This document shows, in pieces, positions 62,810 to 64,000 of a DNA stretch of 64,000 nucleotides. The stretch is from Roseihalotalea indica. GTDB lineage: Bacteria; Bacteroidota; Bacteroidia; Cytophagales; Cyclobacteriaceae. Every line of letters starts with the position of its first letter. Position 1 is the stretch's first letter. Where the stretch lies: positions 1 to 64,000 of the forward strand of contig NZ_JAINFL010000012.1 of NCBI RefSeq assembly GCF_022458895.1, in the 5' to 3' direction. The position numbers and the translations under genes are program-made. The notes beneath the pieces were generated by a model. That model was not told the DNA's origin, ran no database searches, and was given only the letters and a program-made list of their open reading frames with translations.

Positions 62810-64000
62810 ATGTTGGAAAATTCCACCGTAGAATACGGTTTCCGCCGGGTCATTGTGACGGTTACCGCCATTATGTGCGCCCTGCTGGAGATCGTAGATA
62901 CGACCATTGTAAATGTGGCCCTCAATGAAATGAAGGGGAACCTGGGAGCCACTCTGAGTGATGTGGGCTGGGTGATTACCGCCTATGCCATCGCTAACGT
63001 TATCGTAATTCCGCTGACGAGCTGGCTTTCGCAGCAGTTTGGGCGCCGAAACTATTTTGCCGCATCCATTATTCTGTTTACCGTAGCTTCCTTTCTCTGC
63101 GGTAATGCTACCAATATTTGGGAGCTGGTCGCTTTCCGATTCATTCAGGGATTGGGCGGAGGAGCTTTGTTGGTAACGGCCCAAACGATTATCACCGAAG
63201 CCTATCCGCCGGAAAAAAGAGGCATGGCGCAAGCACTGTATGGCATGGGTATTATCGTGGGTCCCACCTTAGGTCCGCCTTTAGGAGGATACTTTGTGGA
63301 TAACTATTCCTGGCCCTATATCTTTTACATCAACATTCCGATCGGTATTATCGCCACCATGCTTACGTTGCGGTACGTTAAAAGCCCTAACTACGGCGGG
63401 AAACGGAAAGCTTCGGAAATTGACTGGTGGGGTATTGCGTTTCTGGTGATTGCCGTGGGATCGTTGCAGTATGTGCTGGAAAAAGGACAGGAACACGACT
63501 GGTTCGCCGACACATCCATTATTGTACTGACAGTTTCTGCCGTACTGGGTTTTTACCTGCTAATTTGGCGGGAGCTTACCGCAAAAAAACCAGTTATCGA
63601 TCTTCGAGTATTGAAAGACAAAAATCTGGCGGTTGGAACGGTGTTCACCTTTATTCTGGGATTTGGGTTATTTGGGTCCACCTTTATTATCCCACTGTTT
63701 ACCCAATCTATTTTAGGCTGGACGGCCCTGCAATCGGGATTGATGCTGGTTCCTAGCTCCATTGCCACTGGTTTGATGATGCCCGTGGTGGGCAATCTGA
63801 TTCAGCGGGGAGTGCCTCAGAAGTACCTGGTTTCGGGTGGGTTTCTATTATTCTTCCTGTACAGCCTGTTTTCCTACAAAATCCTGACCCCCATGACCAG
63901 CGAAGGAGATTTCTTCTGGCTACTCATTGTTCGGGGAGCGGGTTTGGGCCTCTTGTTCGTTCCGATTACTACCCTGGCCTTATCTACCCTAAAAGGGAAG
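62810..64000 (+). CDS. DHA2 family MFS drug efflux permease (EmrB-like), 3' truncated by window
   Basis: The frame from ATG 62810 is open to the end of the window (397 codons) and encodes a 14-span DHA2-type drug:H+ antiporter. Signature text includes 'LEIVDTTIVNVALNEM' (motif D1), 'WVITAYAIANVIVIPLTSWL', 'FGRRNYF' (motif A), 'RFIQGLGGGAL' (motif B) and 'GPTLGPPLGGYFVDNYSW' (motif C). It pumps hydrophobic compounds through the HlyD adaptor and the TolC channel. The stop lies outside the window. Confidence 0.92.
   Translation, partial: MLENSTVEYGFRRVIVTVTAIMCALLEIVDTTIVNVALNEMKGNLGATLSDVGWVITAYAIANVIVIPLTSWLSQQFGRRNYFAASIILFTVASFLCGNATNIWELVAFRFIQGLGGGALLVTAQTIITEAYPPEKRGMAQALYGMGIIVGPTLGPPLGGYFVDNYSWPYIFYINIPIGIIATMLTLRYVKSPNYGGKRKASEIDWWGIAFLVIAVGSLQYVLEKGQEHDWFADTSIIVLTVSAVLGFYLLIWRELTAKKPVIDLRVLKDKNLAVGTVFTFILGFGLFGSTFIIPLFTQSILGWTALQSGLMLVPSSIATGLMMPVVGNLIQRGVPQKYLVSGGFLLFFLYSLFSYKILTPMTSEGDFFWLLIVRGAGLGLLFVPITTLALSTLKGK

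Overview
The window looks like a chromosome segment of a member of the Bacteroidota, most likely a Cytophagales-type bacterium. The signs are a SusC/SusD pair with an ECF sigma factor and a FecR anti-sigma factor, several lipobox lipoproteins, FG-GAP/ASPIC repeat proteins, a PVC-type cytochrome lipoprotein, start codons without Shine-Dalgarno sequences, and TAnnTTTG-type promoter boxes. A marine or algae-associated lifestyle is inferred from the sulfatase, the sulfotransferases and the haloperoxidase. I saw no rRNA, tRNA or CRISPR array.

Region 1 (1-8964) is sugar-acid type carbon metabolism: the 3' end of a SelA-like PLP enzyme, a NagX-like membrane acyltransferase, a PVC-type dehydrogenase/cytochrome c lipoprotein, a Tat-exported sugar isomerase-like TIM barrel, two SDR oxidoreductases and a GntP-type gluconate permease.

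Region 2 (8965-23690) holds secreted glycan-degrading enzymes: a GH95 fucosidase-type lipoprotein, a large sulfatase fused to a GH78 rhamnosidase, and a heparinase II/III-type lyase. A soluble PAS histidine kinase lies among them. Between the sulfatase-rhamnosidase and the lyase sits a defence-like block: an SF1 helicase with a nuclease-like C-terminus and a RES/Xre toxin-antitoxin pair.

Region 3 (23736-40087) starts with a REP-like hairpin pair and an unrecognised membrane-anchored protein. It continues with an exopolysaccharide locus: a methyltransferase, three plus-strand glycosyltransferases (the third apparently frameshifted near its start), and a tightly packed minus-strand operon. That operon encodes WcaJ-like initiating transferase, Wzc-like tyrosine kinase, Wzx flippase, GT4, Wzy/WaaL-like polymerase, an exostosin-like transferase and two sulfotransferases. 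Together they suggest a sulfated surface polysaccharide.

Region 4 (40688-55001) runs from a four-helix-bundle membrane sensor through ECF sigma, FecR, SusC and SusD to an FG-GAP/ASPIC lipoprotein and a PAP2/vanadium-haloperoxidase-type lipoprotein. An IS5-like element (53549-55001, 4-bp target duplication) has inserted at the stop codon of the last gene and given it a new C-terminus.

Region 5 (55143-64000) contains small housekeeping or accessory genes (a secreted hypothetical protein, a LysE-type exporter, a DUF6157-like protein, MogA, a class-C beta-lactamase-like serine hydrolase). It ends with a TetR-TolC-HlyD-MFS(DHA2) efflux operon that runs off the window and has a clear tandem palindromic operator inside its promoter.
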